NCBI RefSeq assembly: GCF_014154935.1
Contig: NZ_JACEHH010000038.1
Location: 25,766-89,765, forward strand
Reading direction: 5' to 3'
Source: Stieleria mannarensis
GTDB taxonomy: Bacteria; Planctomycetota; Planctomycetia; Pirellulales; Pirellulaceae
Length of the DNA: 64,000 bases
Shown here: positions 51,159 through 60,569 of the stretch, piece by piece
How the letters are laid out: each line of letters opens with the position of its first letter
Position numbering within the stretch: the stretch's first letter is position 1
Made by a program: the position numbers and the translations under genes
Notes under the pieces: generated by a model
Told to the model about the DNA's origin: nothing
Databases searched by the model: none
What the model saw: the letters and a program-made list of their open reading frames with translations, nothing else

Positions 51159-53645
51159 ATGATTCGTTTTATTTCCTGGCTGGTCCTTTGCATCGCCGCG
51201 TCGATTGCAACGCCTTGCAGCGCAGACCCGTTGTTGATCAAACAACATTGCTCCAAGTGCCACACCGGACCAGAGCCGAAAGGTGACTTCAGTTTCCACG
51301 ACCTGCGCCGATCCGCCGATGCCGAAAACGTCGACCTCTGGGTCAGTAGCCTGGAACGCGTGGAAGCCGGCGAAATGCCGCCGGCCAAGCACAATCGCAT
51401 GACCGCAGAGGAAAAAGCGGCGCTGAACGCATTCCTGCGAAAACAGATCACACGGTATGAACAACAGTCACAGCGACCGAACCAATCACCACCCCGTCGG
51501 CTGAACAACCGCGAGTTCGAAAACAGTCTCCGCGACGCGCTGTTGATCGAGCACGTCGGGACCCATGACCCGCTGGCCAACTTGCTGGGCGACACGCTGC
51601 ACGACGGCTTTGACACCCACGGCGAAACACTCGGGATGAGCGAGTTTCATCTCGACCAGTACATCACCGCCGTGCGGCGGGTGCTGGACAATGTGATCTT
51701 CAGCGGGAACCGACCGACACCAAATCGCTACCACAACGGCCCGAAACGACTGCAAGCGGTCGACACCTCGAATCGTGCTCGCGCCGATCGAACCAGCCGC
51801 AGCGACGATGGGGTCGAAATCCACGGCACGCGACAACGCATTTATTGCAAAAACTTCGTCAACGCCCCGCACTCAGGAAACTATCGAATCACCGTCCGCG
51901 CGAAAACGCTCGATCGACACGTGTACTCGCAAGACCAAACCGGCATCCACGACGAGGATCCGCTGACGTTGCGCATGCATCTCGGCAACCGCAACATTGA
52001 TTTCAACTTGCAAGAAGGCGACCTACAAGAATTCAAATCCGACGTCTGGTTGGCCGAAGGAACGCCCCTGGAGTTTTCGCACCACACCGATGGTTTGCGA
52101 ATGATCGGAAACGGAAACTTCAAATTCCAGTACCGCATCGCTCACGATTACCTCAAGGAAGCCGACCCGCAACTGTACCAGCGCGTCGTCACCGAGGAGG
52201 TTCCCAAGGCGGCGACCCGGCGCGACAAACCGTCTCATTGGGTTCACTGGGTACCGTACTGGCAGGGCCCACGACCGTTGATCGCCAGCGTCACGATCGA
52301 AGGTCCGCTCTATGACTCCTGGCCGCCGCAGCGTCACGTCGCGCTGCTCGGCGCCGATCCGGACGTGAAGGACGCCGCGAAGCTCCTCGCCCCGATCGCC
52401 GAGCGGGCTTGGCGTCGCGGCGTCACGGAAGCGGAATTGGCACCGATCGTGGCGTTGGTGCAATCACAGCAGCAGTCATTGGGCGATGTCGGCGCGTTGA
52501 AGGAAGGCATCGTCGCCGTCTTGGCCTCGCCGTCGTTCCTGATGCTCCATCCCGAGCAATCGGATCGCCACGATCGGTTCGCAACAAAACTCAGCTACCT
52601 GCTCGGTAGCACGACTCCCGATCGAACGCTCATCGACAAAACCCGCAACGGCCGGCTGGATTCCTTTGACGCCGTGCTCGAGGAGTTGCAACGACGAATC
52701 GAAACCCGCCAGGCCGACGAGTTTCTTCGCGAGTTCCCTTACGCATGGCTGCAATTGGACCGCATCAACTTTATGGCTCCCGACGTGGATCGCTATCCGC
52801 TTTATGAAAAGAAAGCCATCAGCGAGGACATGGTCCGCGAAGTGCTCACCTTCTTTCGTCATGCCGTCGATCACAACCGACCGCTGCCGGAACTGCTGAC
52901 CGCCGACTACTCCTTCGTCAACGCCGACCTTGCCAAAGTCTACGAACTGGAAAACGTCCCCAGCGATTCGGTCCATCGCAAGTATGTGTTTGACGATGGG
53001 CGTCGCGGAGGATTTCTCGGCATGGGGGCGTTTTTGACACTCACCGCGGACACCTTGAACACCTCACCGATCCACCGCGCGATCTATGTGATGGAAAACT
53101 TCATGGGGATTCATCCCGCCCCACCGCCGGCCGATGTCGAGATCAAGGAGCCGGACATTCGGTCGGCGACGACGATTCGAGAAGTCCTGCAGGCGCACCA
53201 GAGCGATGCCACCTGCGCGGCGTGCCACCAGAACATCGACCCGTTCGGCTATGCCTTTGAAAACTTCGATCCGATCGGAGCCTGGCGTGACGAGTATATC
53301 GATGTGTCTGGGCCGGCCGATCCGTCCGGTCCATCGGGTAAACGCAATCAGTCGTTTTCGACGATCCCGATCGACGCGTCGGCGACCTTTCTGAGCGGTG
53401 CCGAGTACCAGGACATCACGGAGTTCCGCGAGCTGATGAACAGCGACGTCAACCAAAAGCGTTTCGTCCGCTGTTTTGTCACCAAGCTGCTGACGTACGC
53501 CAACGGCATCGAACCGGAAAACTTCACCGAGATTGAAGCCATCGTCCGGCAATCCGCAGACCACGACTACCGCATCGTCGACACGATCGCGGCAGTGGTG
53601 GACAGCCCGTTGTTCAGGGAAACGAACGCCCGCGGTTCAGATTAA
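51159..53645 (+). CDS. Secreted DUF1592/DUF1588/DUF1585 cytochrome-like protein
   Basis: This 828-residue exported protein starts at ATG 51159 (AAGGAG ahead) with a signal peptide (IRFISWLVLCIAASIATPCS). It opens with a haem-binding CSKCH (PSCyt1-type) at residues about 31-35. DUF1587 follows (RRLNNREFENSLRDALLIEH), then DUF1592 (about 470-600), DUF1588 (RRGGFLGMGAFLTLTADTLN, then TCAACHQNIDPFGYAFENFD with a second CxxCH) and DUF1585 (FVRCFVTKLLTYANGIEPEN). The DUF1552 partner ends 11 bases upstream. It probably moves electrons in oxidation of sugars. Confidence 0.92.
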   Translation: MIRFISWLVLCIAASIATPCSADPLLIKQHCSKCHTGPEPKGDFSFHDLRRSADAENVDLWVSSLERVEAGEMPPAKHNRMTAEEKAALNAFLRKQITRYEQQSQRPNQSPPRRLNNREFENSLRDALLIEHVGTHDPLANLLGDTLHDGFDTHGETLGMSEFHLDQYITAVRRVLDNVIFSGNRPTPNRYHNGPKRLQAVDTSNRARADRTSRSDDGVEIHGTRQRIYCKNFVNAPHSGNYRITVRAKTLDRHVYSQDQTGIHDEDPLTLRMHLGNRNIDFNLQEGDLQEFKSDVWLAEGTPLEFSHHTDGLRMIGNGNFKFQYRIAHDYLKEADPQLYQRVVTEEVPKAATRRDKPSHWVHWVPYWQGPRPLIASVTIEGPLYDSWPPQRHVALLGADPDVKDAAKLLAPIAERAWRRGVTEAELAPIVALVQSQQQSLGDVGALKEGIVAVLASPSFLMLHPEQSDRHDRFATKLSYLLGSTTPDRTLIDKTRNGRLDSFDAVLEELQRRIETRQADEFLREFPYAWLQLDRINFMAPDVDRYPLYEKKAISEDMVREVLTFFRHAVDHNRPLPELLTADYSFVNADLAKVYELENVPSDSVHRKYVFDDGRRGGFLGMGAFLTLTADTLNTSPIHRAIYVMENFMGIHPAPPPADVEIKEPDIRSATTIREVLQAHQSDATCAACHQNIDPFGYAFENFDPIGAWRDEYIDVSGPADPSGPSGKRNQSFSTIPIDASATFLSGAEYQDITEFRELMNSDVNQKRFVRCFVTKLLTYANGIEPENFTEIEAIVRQSADHDYRIVDTIAAVVDSPLFRETNARGSD

Positions 53646-53758
53646 ACAGCTGCCCCGTTCGAGACAAAACGCCCGCGATTCTTGGGATTTTTTTCCCGAC
53701 GCGTGTCAGAATTTCGGTGATGCTGGATTAGATATAGTGGACTGTTTTGGAGCCCACG

Positions 53759-54361
53759 ATGACTGATTTTCCAGAAACCCGAGAAAGCCTGATCCGTCGA
53801 GTCAAAGAAGACGCGGGCGACCGGTGCGCCTGGGAAGAGTTTTCGAGCATGTATCGCCCCGTCATCTATCGCGCGGCGAAATCCCGAGGGATGCAGGACG
53901 CCGACGCGCAGGACCTGGCACAACAGGTGCTTTTGGCTGTTTCATCGGCCATCGGTCGCTGGGAAAAACAATGCGCCGAGACGAGATTTCGCCACTGGCT
54001 GAGCCGGATCACACGAAACGCGGTGGTCAAATTCATGACCCGCGGGCCTCGCGATGTAGCCGTCGGAGGCACCGGAATGCTGGACTGGCTGGAGGAATGT
54101 CCCGATCCGGATTCTGAAACGGCCCAACGGTTCGATCTGGAATACCGACGGCAACTCTATCTCACGGCGTCCGAACAGGTACGAAACAAGATTCAGCCTC
54201 AATCCTGGCGGATCTTCCAGATGACCGTCTTGGACGGGGACTCGATCGAGGATGCGGCTCGCCAGATGGATCGTACCATCGGGAGCGTCTACGCCGTTCG
54301 CAGTCGCGTCATGCGTCAGCTGCGTGAAGCGGTAGCGCGTTTGGAGGCCGACCAATCATGA
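53759..54361 (+). CDS. ECF sigma factor linked to Ser/Thr kinase
   Basis: This 200-residue ECF sigma factor has region 2 near 15-95 (WEEFSSMYRPVIYRAAKSRG; DADAQDLAQQVLLAVSSAIG; FRHWLSRITRNAVVKFM) and region 4 near 135-195 (WRIFQMTVLDGDSIEDAARQ; MDRTIGSVYAVRSRVMRQLR). The WEEFSSMYRPVI start is typical of planctomycete ECF factors that neighbour Ser/Thr kinases. ATG 53759 is preceded by GGAG. The TGA overlaps the kinase ATG (ATGA). A TATAGT hexamer at 53733 could be part of its promoter. Confidence 0.93.
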   Translation: MTDFPETRESLIRRVKEDAGDRCAWEEFSSMYRPVIYRAAKSRGMQDADAQDLAQQVLLAVSSAIGRWEKQCAETRFRHWLSRITRNAVVKFMTRGPRDVAVGGTGMLDWLEECPDPDSETAQRFDLEYRRQLYLTASEQVRNKIQPQSWRIFQMTVLDGDSIEDAARQMDRTIGSVYAVRSRVMRQLREAVARLEADQS

Positions 54362-56553
54362 GTCCACATTTTGATGTTTGCGGCTCGAATCGGATCGAGG
54401 CCTATCTTCAGGGTCGATTGAGTGCGGTAGAAGAATCCGCGTTTGAATCACACTTGGAGAACTGTTCCTGGTGTCGCCAACGTCTGGAAGAATGTGCGGC
54501 AGCTCCTTCGTGTTGGCACGAAGCCCACGACCTGCTCGCCGAGTCGTCATGGCGGGATCACTCGCAACCGATTCGCAATGTGCTGGAAACACTGGCTCCG
54601 ACGGATCAGCCCGACATGCTCGGCCGACTGGGCACTTACGAAATCAGCGGCGTGGTCGGATACGGCGGCATGGGAGTGGTCCTGAAAGGGTTCGATCCGT
54701 CACTGAAACGCGTGGTGGCCATCAAGGTTCTGGCACCCCATTTGGCGACCAGCGGTGCGTCGCGTCAACGGTTCGCCCGCGAGTGCCAGGCTGCCGCCGC
54801 TGTGACTCATGACAACATCATCGAAATCTACGGTGTTGCTGAAGCCGATGGACTACCGTATTTGGTGATGCCCTACGTACGCGGCCCATCGCTGCAATCG
54901 CGCATCGACCGTCAGGGCGCGTTACCGGTGGAAGAAATACTGCGAATCGGACACCAAATCGCGGCGGGATTGGCCGCCGCTCACGCGCAAGGTTTGGTGC
55001 ATCGCGACATCAAGCCGGCAAACATCCTGCTTAGCGATGGGACCGACCGATTGGTCATCACCGATTTCGGATTGGCGCGGGCTGTCGATGACGCTTCGGT
55101 GACCAAGACGGGAGTGATTGCGGGAACTCCGCAATACATGTCGCCGGAACAGGCACGGGGCGAATTGATCGAACAGCGGTCGGATTTGTTCAGTTTGGGG
55201 AGCGTCCTTTACACGCTCTGCACGGGCCGCCCACCATTTCGCGCAAACACCACCTATGGGGTCCTGCAACAAATCTCCGACCAGACCCCTCGTCAAATTC
55301 GTGAATTGAATCCCGCCATTCCCGAATGGCTGTGCCAGATCATTCGTCAACTGCACCGCAAATGCCCGAACGATCGATACGAATCGGCAGATCAAGTTGC
55401 TCGTCGACTGGAGCAGTGTTTGGCCCATGTGCAACAGCCCCACGTTCACCTGCTGCCCGAATCAAACCCACATTCACGTCATTCGGCCTCGTGGTCGCCA
55501 AGATCCGGATGGCTGGGAGCGATCGCCGTATTCGTCGCCCTCGGTTCAATCGGTGTGACGAGGTGGCGCCTGCCGCGGACACAAACCATCCCGACTGATC
55601 CAGCTCCCTCCGCAACGTTGGCTCAAACGGATACCTCGGACCGGCTGTGCTATCAGATGCAACCCGGGCAGGAGTATGCTTTCTTGCTTACGCTTTGCTC
55701 GCAGCTTTCCGACGTCGACACCCAGATCGATGGCCTGGTCGTTACGAAAGTTCTTGCGACCGATAGCGTTGGATATCATTTGCGTATCCGCAGCGATCTT
55801 CAACTGATTGAAACGCTCGATCAGCCCACCGATGGAATCGTCCCTGACATCGGGCTACTTCACCACGGAAATCACTATCGACGCTGGAACGGCAGTCGAA
55901 CCGGACACGCCGTTCTCAGCAGGACCGGCGAACTGATCTCCCAGCAAGGCAACCTGGAATTGCCATTCGCATTGGCATCGCTCCCTGAATTGGTCTTGCC
56001 GGCATTGCCGTTCGACGTGAAAGACGTTTCGCCGGTCACCGCAGACGGAGTACGCGTCGATCCAAAGCGACCGAAGGATGAAGTCCATCATGATCGTTCA
56101 ACCGTCCACTTCGTGTCAGGTGATGCCGAAGTCGACTTCGACTTGGAAGCCGGAATGGTTGATTCGGTACGACTTGATCGCACCATCACCTTGGTTTCAG
56201 GCAATGCACAGCGGCGGGTTCCGATTCATGCCGAAGTGATTCGCATGACGGCGGACGAGCGGCAAGCTTGGGTGGACGGTCGCGGTGAAGCAGGAACCCC
56301 AGATTCCTACCGGGCGGTCCCGCTGACGCCGGATCAGGAGGCTGGTCTGTTGACCGACCTGCAAAACGAACACCGACTATTGTATTGGCTGCACGACTTG
56401 AATCGCCGTCCCGTCGCCAGTTTCTCACGCGATGTGGCCGATGCGATTGCCGTACTAAGTCGTCACCCCAACGCTTCATTCCGCACCATCGCCCAGCGTC
56501 TGGTCGACAAGATGTCTCCCGAACAACTCAACCCGTTTCGACAAGTGGAGTAA
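54358..56553 (+). CDS. Transmembrane Ser/Thr kinase with zinc-finger-like head
   Basis: This 731-residue protein begins with an anti-sigma zinc-finger-like head (1-80; SHLENCSWCRQRLEECA: HxxxCxxC). The kinase domain is about 90-350: GYGGMGVVLKG, VAIKVL, HRDIKPANILL, TDFGLAR, SPEQAR. One membrane segment follows (about 384-404, GWLGAIAVFVALGSIGV). The outer 320 residues resemble the secreted protein encoded next door (56557-57996). So the likely path is: outer signal, kinase, zinc-finger head, ECF factor. All active-site residues are present. Confidence 0.92.
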   Translation: MSPHFDVCGSNRIEAYLQGRLSAVEESAFESHLENCSWCRQRLEECAAAPSCWHEAHDLLAESSWRDHSQPIRNVLETLAPTDQPDMLGRLGTYEISGVVGYGGMGVVLKGFDPSLKRVVAIKVLAPHLATSGASRQRFARECQAAAAVTHDNIIEIYGVAEADGLPYLVMPYVRGPSLQSRIDRQGALPVEEILRIGHQIAAGLAAAHAQGLVHRDIKPANILLSDGTDRLVITDFGLARAVDDASVTKTGVIAGTPQYMSPEQARGELIEQRSDLFSLGSVLYTLCTGRPPFRANTTYGVLQQISDQTPRQIRELNPAIPEWLCQIIRQLHRKCPNDRYESADQVARRLEQCLAHVQQPHVHLLPESNPHSRHSASWSPRSGWLGAIAVFVALGSIGVTRWRLPRTQTIPTDPAPSATLAQTDTSDRLCYQMQPGQEYAFLLTLCSQLSDVDTQIDGLVVTKVLATDSVGYHLRIRSDLQLIETLDQPTDGIVPDIGLLHHGNHYRRWNGSRTGHAVLSRTGELISQQGNLELPFALASLPELVLPALPFDVKDVSPVTADGVRVDPKRPKDEVHHDRSTVHFVSGDAEVDFDLEAGMVDSVRLDRTITLVSGNAQRRVPIHAEVIRMTADERQAWVDGRGEAGTPDSYRAVPLTPDQEAGLLTDLQNEHRLLYWLHDLNRRPVASFSRDVADAIAVLSRHPNASFRTIAQRLVDKMSPEQLNPFRQVE

Positions 56554-56556
56554 TAC

Positions 56557-57996
56557 ATGACGCTCACAACAATTCGTTTGCTTTTGATCGGTGGCATTGC
56601 GTTTGTGTTCGGCGCAAACGCGAAAGCCGAACCGTTGCGGTACCGAATTGCCCCCGACGAGGTGGTTGCTTACACGGTGACGATCACCGCCGACACACCT
56701 GCGTCGGTCGATACCATGAAAGGGATCATCGCCTTTTCCGGAAAACGCATCGAAGGCGAGACGATGACGGTCGAGTACAGCGGTGGACTGAGCAAGGCGG
56801 TCAAAACCAAGTCCTCCGGTGGCGGTCCGCGGAGAGGCGGATTCGGTCCGCGCCGGGGCGGCCCACCGATCCCGCGTGGCCCCTTCGATCGCCCCGATTT
56901 CCGCGGGCTCACCCAATCCACCAGCACCCTGGTCTTGACCACCACCGGCGGCGTCGAAAGCATGCGCGGTGATTCACAATTGCCGTTCCTGTTGGGCAAC
57001 CTGTCATTGTTGCCTTTCGATGCACTGCCCGGACAAGAGACCAAACAATGGCAGGATGGTAGCGGTCTGACCATCACCTCACGTTCTTCAAACAACTCTC
57101 GCTTCGGACCGAGATTCGGACCCTTCGCCAACGACAATGACGAATCGGTCAAGACCGGCGGCGGTGAAACAGCCAGCTACCAGATTCAACGCGAGGACGG
57201 CGACTTGGTGACGATCGGTAAATCTTATTCCCTCGCCTCACCCGCGGCCAACAGTAAGGAAACCGGGTTTGAGATGACTGGAAACGGCACGTGGGTCTTC
57301 CATCGCGAACTCGGTGTCACCGAATCGATGGATTTCAAGGCCGATCTCGCCATCCAATCCGAGAACACCGAGGTGAAGATCCCCGTGACGGTGGCGTTCG
57401 AGCGGATGCCCGAAGAGGAGTATGCCGCCCACGTCAAGGCGCGTCAGGACCGCATCGCCGAGTTGCAAAAACAGTCGGCCGAACGACGAGCCAGACAGGC
57501 GGCTGCCGCCAAAGAACGAGAGGGGAAGCCATTAACAGAGCAAGTCAAACGCGAAGTGATGGCCGATTTGAACTCGTCACAATGGCCGACCATTGCCAAC
57601 CGTTTGCGGCGGATGAAAGGCTACAAGCCGCACCCGGATGATTTTGACATCGCGATGCGGGTCAAAGAGTTGCAATCGCACAAGGTGATCGGGGTGAGCA
57701 TGGCAGCCAAGAACCTTTGGAAGGGGATCGAGCCGGTGATTGATAGTGCCAACCAACCGGCCTCCCCGACCGATACGAGCAATCCGTTCGCTACGTCAGA
57801 GGAAAAGATGGAGGACGCTCGCGGGATGCGTCAATGGAGCGATAACACAGGTTCCTTCCAAATCGAAGCTCAGTTTGTTCACGTTGATGGTGCAACCGTC
57901 GTGCTGAAGAGGGCCGATGGAAAGGAGCTGCGAGTCCCGATCGCCCGATTGAGCACCGCAGATCAAGCGGTCGTCAAATCACTTGCGTCAGAGTAG
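56557..57996 (+). CDS. Secreted SHD1-domain protein, relative of kinase sensor
   Basis: This 479-residue protein has a signal peptide (LTTIRLLLIGGIAFVFGANA). A beta-rich domain runs from about 25 to 300, with a low-complexity RG-rich loop (GGGPRRGGFGPRRGGPP). A helical region (300-400) and a C-terminal SHD1 domain (about 427-479; WSDNTGSFQIEAQFVHVDGA then VPIARLSTADQAVVKSL) complete it. SHD1 domains are common in planctomycete exported proteins. Its beta domain matches the outer part of the kinase encoded 3 bases upstream: LRYRIAPDEVVAY against LCYQMQPGQEYAF, and LPFLLGNLSLLPFDALP against LPFALASLPELVLPALP. It is the last gene of the cassette. Confidence 0.85.
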   Translation: MTLTTIRLLLIGGIAFVFGANAKAEPLRYRIAPDEVVAYTVTITADTPASVDTMKGIIAFSGKRIEGETMTVEYSGGLSKAVKTKSSGGGPRRGGFGPRRGGPPIPRGPFDRPDFRGLTQSTSTLVLTTTGGVESMRGDSQLPFLLGNLSLLPFDALPGQETKQWQDGSGLTITSRSSNNSRFGPRFGPFANDNDESVKTGGGETASYQIQREDGDLVTIGKSYSLASPAANSKETGFEMTGNGTWVFHRELGVTESMDFKADLAIQSENTEVKIPVTVAFERMPEEEYAAHVKARQDRIAELQKQSAERRARQAAAAKEREGKPLTEQVKREVMADLNSSQWPTIANRLRRMKGYKPHPDDFDIAMRVKELQSHKVIGVSMAAKNLWKGIEPVIDSANQPASPTDTSNPFATSEEKMEDARGMRQWSDNTGSFQIEAQFVHVDGATVVLKRADGKELRVPIARLSTADQAVVKSLASE

Positions 57997-58025
57997 AGCA
58001 CGCGTTTTTCGCGGTGCGCTTGATT

Positions 58026-58670
58026 TCACCCGTCCTTGTTCGTTTCGCTGACGGGTGCAGCCTGTGAGTTCTCGGCATCCGTCAAGCGAATCAGGACTTC
58101 GTTGCGACGCAGCGGGCCGGGGGTGAAGGGCGGGTCGTAGCCGGCCGCCTCCGCTTTTTCCGCGCCGCTCAGCCCTCTTGATTCCATCCACTCCCGCAGC
58201 TTGGCTTCTTGCTGCTTGGCCAGTTGCGAGTCGAGCCGACCGGGAAAGCGGATCACGGCGAAACGCCCGCCCTCACGTTTGCGAATCTTGACACCTTCGC
58301 CCTCGGGTTCCGGCACGCCCTGGGCGGCGACTTCCCTGGGCATCACAAACCCCATCGAAACGTCCGACTTGCCGATCTCGCCTTCCATGAACACGGGCGT
58401 CGTCATCGCGATTTTCTGGTCATCCTGATTCGCCCCGCTGATGTAGCGAAACAACCGCATGAAGCTGCCGTCACGGCCCTGGGAGCCCATCTTTGAATCG
58501 GTCGCCGCGAGCATCAGATCCGGATACTGGCGAATCTCGATGTTGCCGTCCGATTCAATCACCTCGTATTCCGCCGACTCGTAGCCGGCCCGTGCCGTCA
58601 TCGTCCAGGCCACCATCGCGACCCCGACAATCCCCAGCGTCGCTGCAACATAGATCGTTTGTCGTTTCAT
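58026..58670 (-). CDS. SOUL haem-binding family protein
   Basis: This 214-residue protein starts at ATG 58670 with a signal or anchor (QTIYVAATLGIVGVAMVAWT). The SOUL domain (about 30-200) shows YEVIESDGNIEIRQYPDLML, FMRLFRYISGANQDDQKIAM, TTPVFMEGE, FVMPREVAAQGVPEPEGEGV and FAVIRFPGR. SOUL proteins bind haem or other tetrapyrroles; here it would sit in the periplasm. The frame runs 11 codons upstream, but the inner ATG fits the signal peptide. It converges with the SHD1 gene. Confidence 0.93.
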   Translation of the reverse strand: MKRQTIYVAATLGIVGVAMVAWTMTARAGYESAEYEVIESDGNIEIRQYPDLMLAATDSKMGSQGRDGSFMRLFRYISGANQDDQKIAMTTPVFMEGEIGKSDVSMGFVMPREVAAQGVPEPEGEGVKIRKREGGRFAVIRFPGRLDSQLAKQQEAKLREWMESRGLSGAEKAEAAGYDPPFTPGPLRRNEVLIRLTDAENSQAAPVSETNKDG

Positions 58671-58927
58671 CGTCGTATTTTCCTTGTCGTTGTCAAAGCG
58701 CAATTGCTGTATCAGCGTAGCGGTCGGTCAAGCAGCGATCGTGGCTAGCGGGCAATCAGCCTGACCGCTTTTTGACCAGACCCCCGCAACAAACACGCGG
58801 CCCGGGTTCCGCCAAGCGGCGAAGAATCCATGAAGGCACGGGTTTTGCAACTTGTCCGCGTCGAGTTCGCAGCCGGTGATTGAGACGCCGCCGCAGTTTC
58901 GTGTCGTCAGAAGTAAAGGAGCATCAC

Positions 58928-59398
58928 ATGCCACAGCAATCAACATCCGACCAACGCATGAAAATCAACGAGAACATCACTGTCGGTCCACAGCCCAGTG
59001 AAACCGAGATTGCCGAACTGTTCGGCGAGGGTTTCAAATCGGTGATCAACTTCCGCACCGACGGCGAGAGTGAGCAACCGCTCTCACCCGAGCAGGAACG
59101 CCGTCACGTCGAAGCCGCCGGTCTGATCTACTCGCACATCCCGGTCTCGATGGACTCCATGGACCAGAGCAAGGTGGATGACTTTCGCGAGCAGCTGAAA
59201 TCATTGCCCACCCCGATCTTCGCCCACTGTAAATCCGGAAAACGTGCCGGTGCGATGGTGATGATGGACGTGGCCGTCAAGCAAGGCATGAGCGGTGAGC
59301 AGACGATTCGAAAGGCCGAGGAAATGGGCTTTGAATGCGACTCGCCCGAGCTGGAGCAATTCGTCAAGTCATACGTTGACGAACATTCAAATTCCTAA
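58928..59398 (+). CDS. DUF442 (TIGR01244-like) phosphatase/sulfur transferase
   Basis: This 156-residue cytoplasmic protein has AAAGGAG before ATG 58928. The fold is that of dual-specificity phosphatases: VGPQPSETEIAELFGEGFKS, VINFRTDGESEQPLSPEQER, IYSHIPVSMDSMDQ, and the active loop FAHCKSGKRAGAM (HCx5R). DUF442 proteins are often placed beside, or fused to, metallo-beta-lactamase persulfide dioxygenases and rhodaneses in sulfide detoxification. The next gene is such an MBL-rhodanese, but broken. So the phosphatase may still work with another copy elsewhere. Confidence 0.92.
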   Translation: MPQQSTSDQRMKINENITVGPQPSETEIAELFGEGFKSVINFRTDGESEQPLSPEQERRHVEAAGLIYSHIPVSMDSMDQSKVDDFREQLKSLPTPIFAHCKSGKRAGAMVMMDVAVKQGMSGEQTIRKAEEMGFECDSPELEQFVKSYVDEHSNS

Positions 59399-59428
59399 AA
59401 CGAAATTGGCAAAATTAAGGACAGGGCG

Positions 59429-60460
59429 ATGACAATGGTCTTTGAAACCGTGCAAACGGAGGGGATCGCCCAACTCTCTTACCTGATGGGAGACGACCAG
59501 TCGGGAACCGCCGCGGTGATCGACCCGCGGCCCCAATGTCGAGGTTTACCTTCGCTTGGCGCGAGAAAAAGGAGTCGCCGTCACACACATCTTCGAGACG
59601 CATCTCCACGCGGACTTCATGAGCGGTGCGCGCGAACTGGCCGCACAGCTGGGAAATGCGAAAATCTGCTTTAGCGGTGAACGCGACGCAACGTACGATT
59701 TCCGGTGCGACAAAATCGGCGAGGGCAGCCGCTTCGAATTCGGTACCGTGGTCTTGACCGCGCGACACACACCCGACAAATGCTTGCCTTCGGCGGCGGA
59801 CACATTCCCGGTGCGATGCACATCGGTGATCGCCCCGAGTTGTCTGTCTGGGCGGGCGACATGCTGGACTACGACAAACCGATCCTGCTGGTCGTGGAAG
59901 ACGAGGCACAACTGGATTCCATCGCCTGGCTGTTTGCCAACGTCGGCCTGACCGACTTTGCCGGATACCTTGCCGGCGGAATGAAAGCCTGGGAGAACTC
60001 CGGGTTGCCGCTCGAGCGACTGCCCCAGTTGCCCGTGCAAGAACTCGCCCAGCGGCGTCAGGAGTTTCAAGTGCTGGACGTCCGCGCGCCCGACGAATTC
60101 GAAAAGAATCACATCGCGGGTGCGAAACACAAATACGTCGCGGAGATGCGCAACGGCGTCAACGGTGAACTCGGGATCGATCCCGCCAAGCCGGTCGCGC
60201 AACTCGTCGACCTGTTGCACGTCGAACCGGAGTTTTCGGTCGACGAAGCATCGGTCCTCGCCACCAGCGACGGCAAACGATTTCGATTGCCCCAAGGGGA
60301 CGCCGCCTACGCCCACGGGTCCCGAACCAGCCTCGTGACATTTTGGCTGACCGCCCGGTACCTGAGAAACAGCGTTGGAATTGGCTCATGCGAACGTTTT
60401 TTCTACGCGAACGTTGACACCCCGGCGGATACCTGTACCATACAGCTATCAAACAAGTGA
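59429..60460 (+). pseudogene. Broken MBL-rhodanese persulfide dioxygenase-like gene
   Basis: The gene starts with AAGGA before ATG 59429 and reads VFETVQTEGIAQLSYLMGDD, up to DPRP. One extra base in a run of C near 59532 then shifts the frame; NVEVYLRLAREKGVAVTHIF and ETHLHADFMSGARELA continue in a second frame. Near 59765-59785, after TARHTPDK, the reading passes to a third frame at LAFGGGHIPGAMHIGD, skipping the last part of the MBL domain and the start of the first rhodanese. Two rhodanese domains follow (LLVVEDEAQLDSIAWLFANV; VLDVRAPDEFEKNHIAGAKH). The last 80 residues (from NGELGIDPAKPVAQLVDLL) are unlike rhodanese. No single frame can make the whole protein. Confidence 0.8.
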
Positions 60461-60524
60461 GATTCGAGAAGGTGGGCTCCACTTGGCAAGCCCGCCGTCC
60501 CGTCGTGTTCACTCAAACGTCAAT

Positions 60525-60569
60525 CAGGTGCAATGCTTCCAGGTGCAATGCTTCCAGGTGCAATGTCTC
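60525..60569 (+). repeat. Triple 15-base repeat carrying start codons
   Basis: Three tandem copies of CAGGTGCAATGCTTC (third copy with two changes). Each holds AGGTG four bases ahead of an ATG, and 15 bases keep the frame, so ATGs at 60533, 60548 and 60563 are all in frame with the membrane-protein gene that follows. Confidence 0.8.

Noticed and set aside
59556..59951. A separate MBL hydrolase gene
   Set aside because: It is the middle fragment of a frame-shifted gene; its end after TARHTPDK is out-of-frame sequence.
60525..60569. CRISPR-like array
   Set aside because: Units are 15 bases, directly tandem and without spacers.
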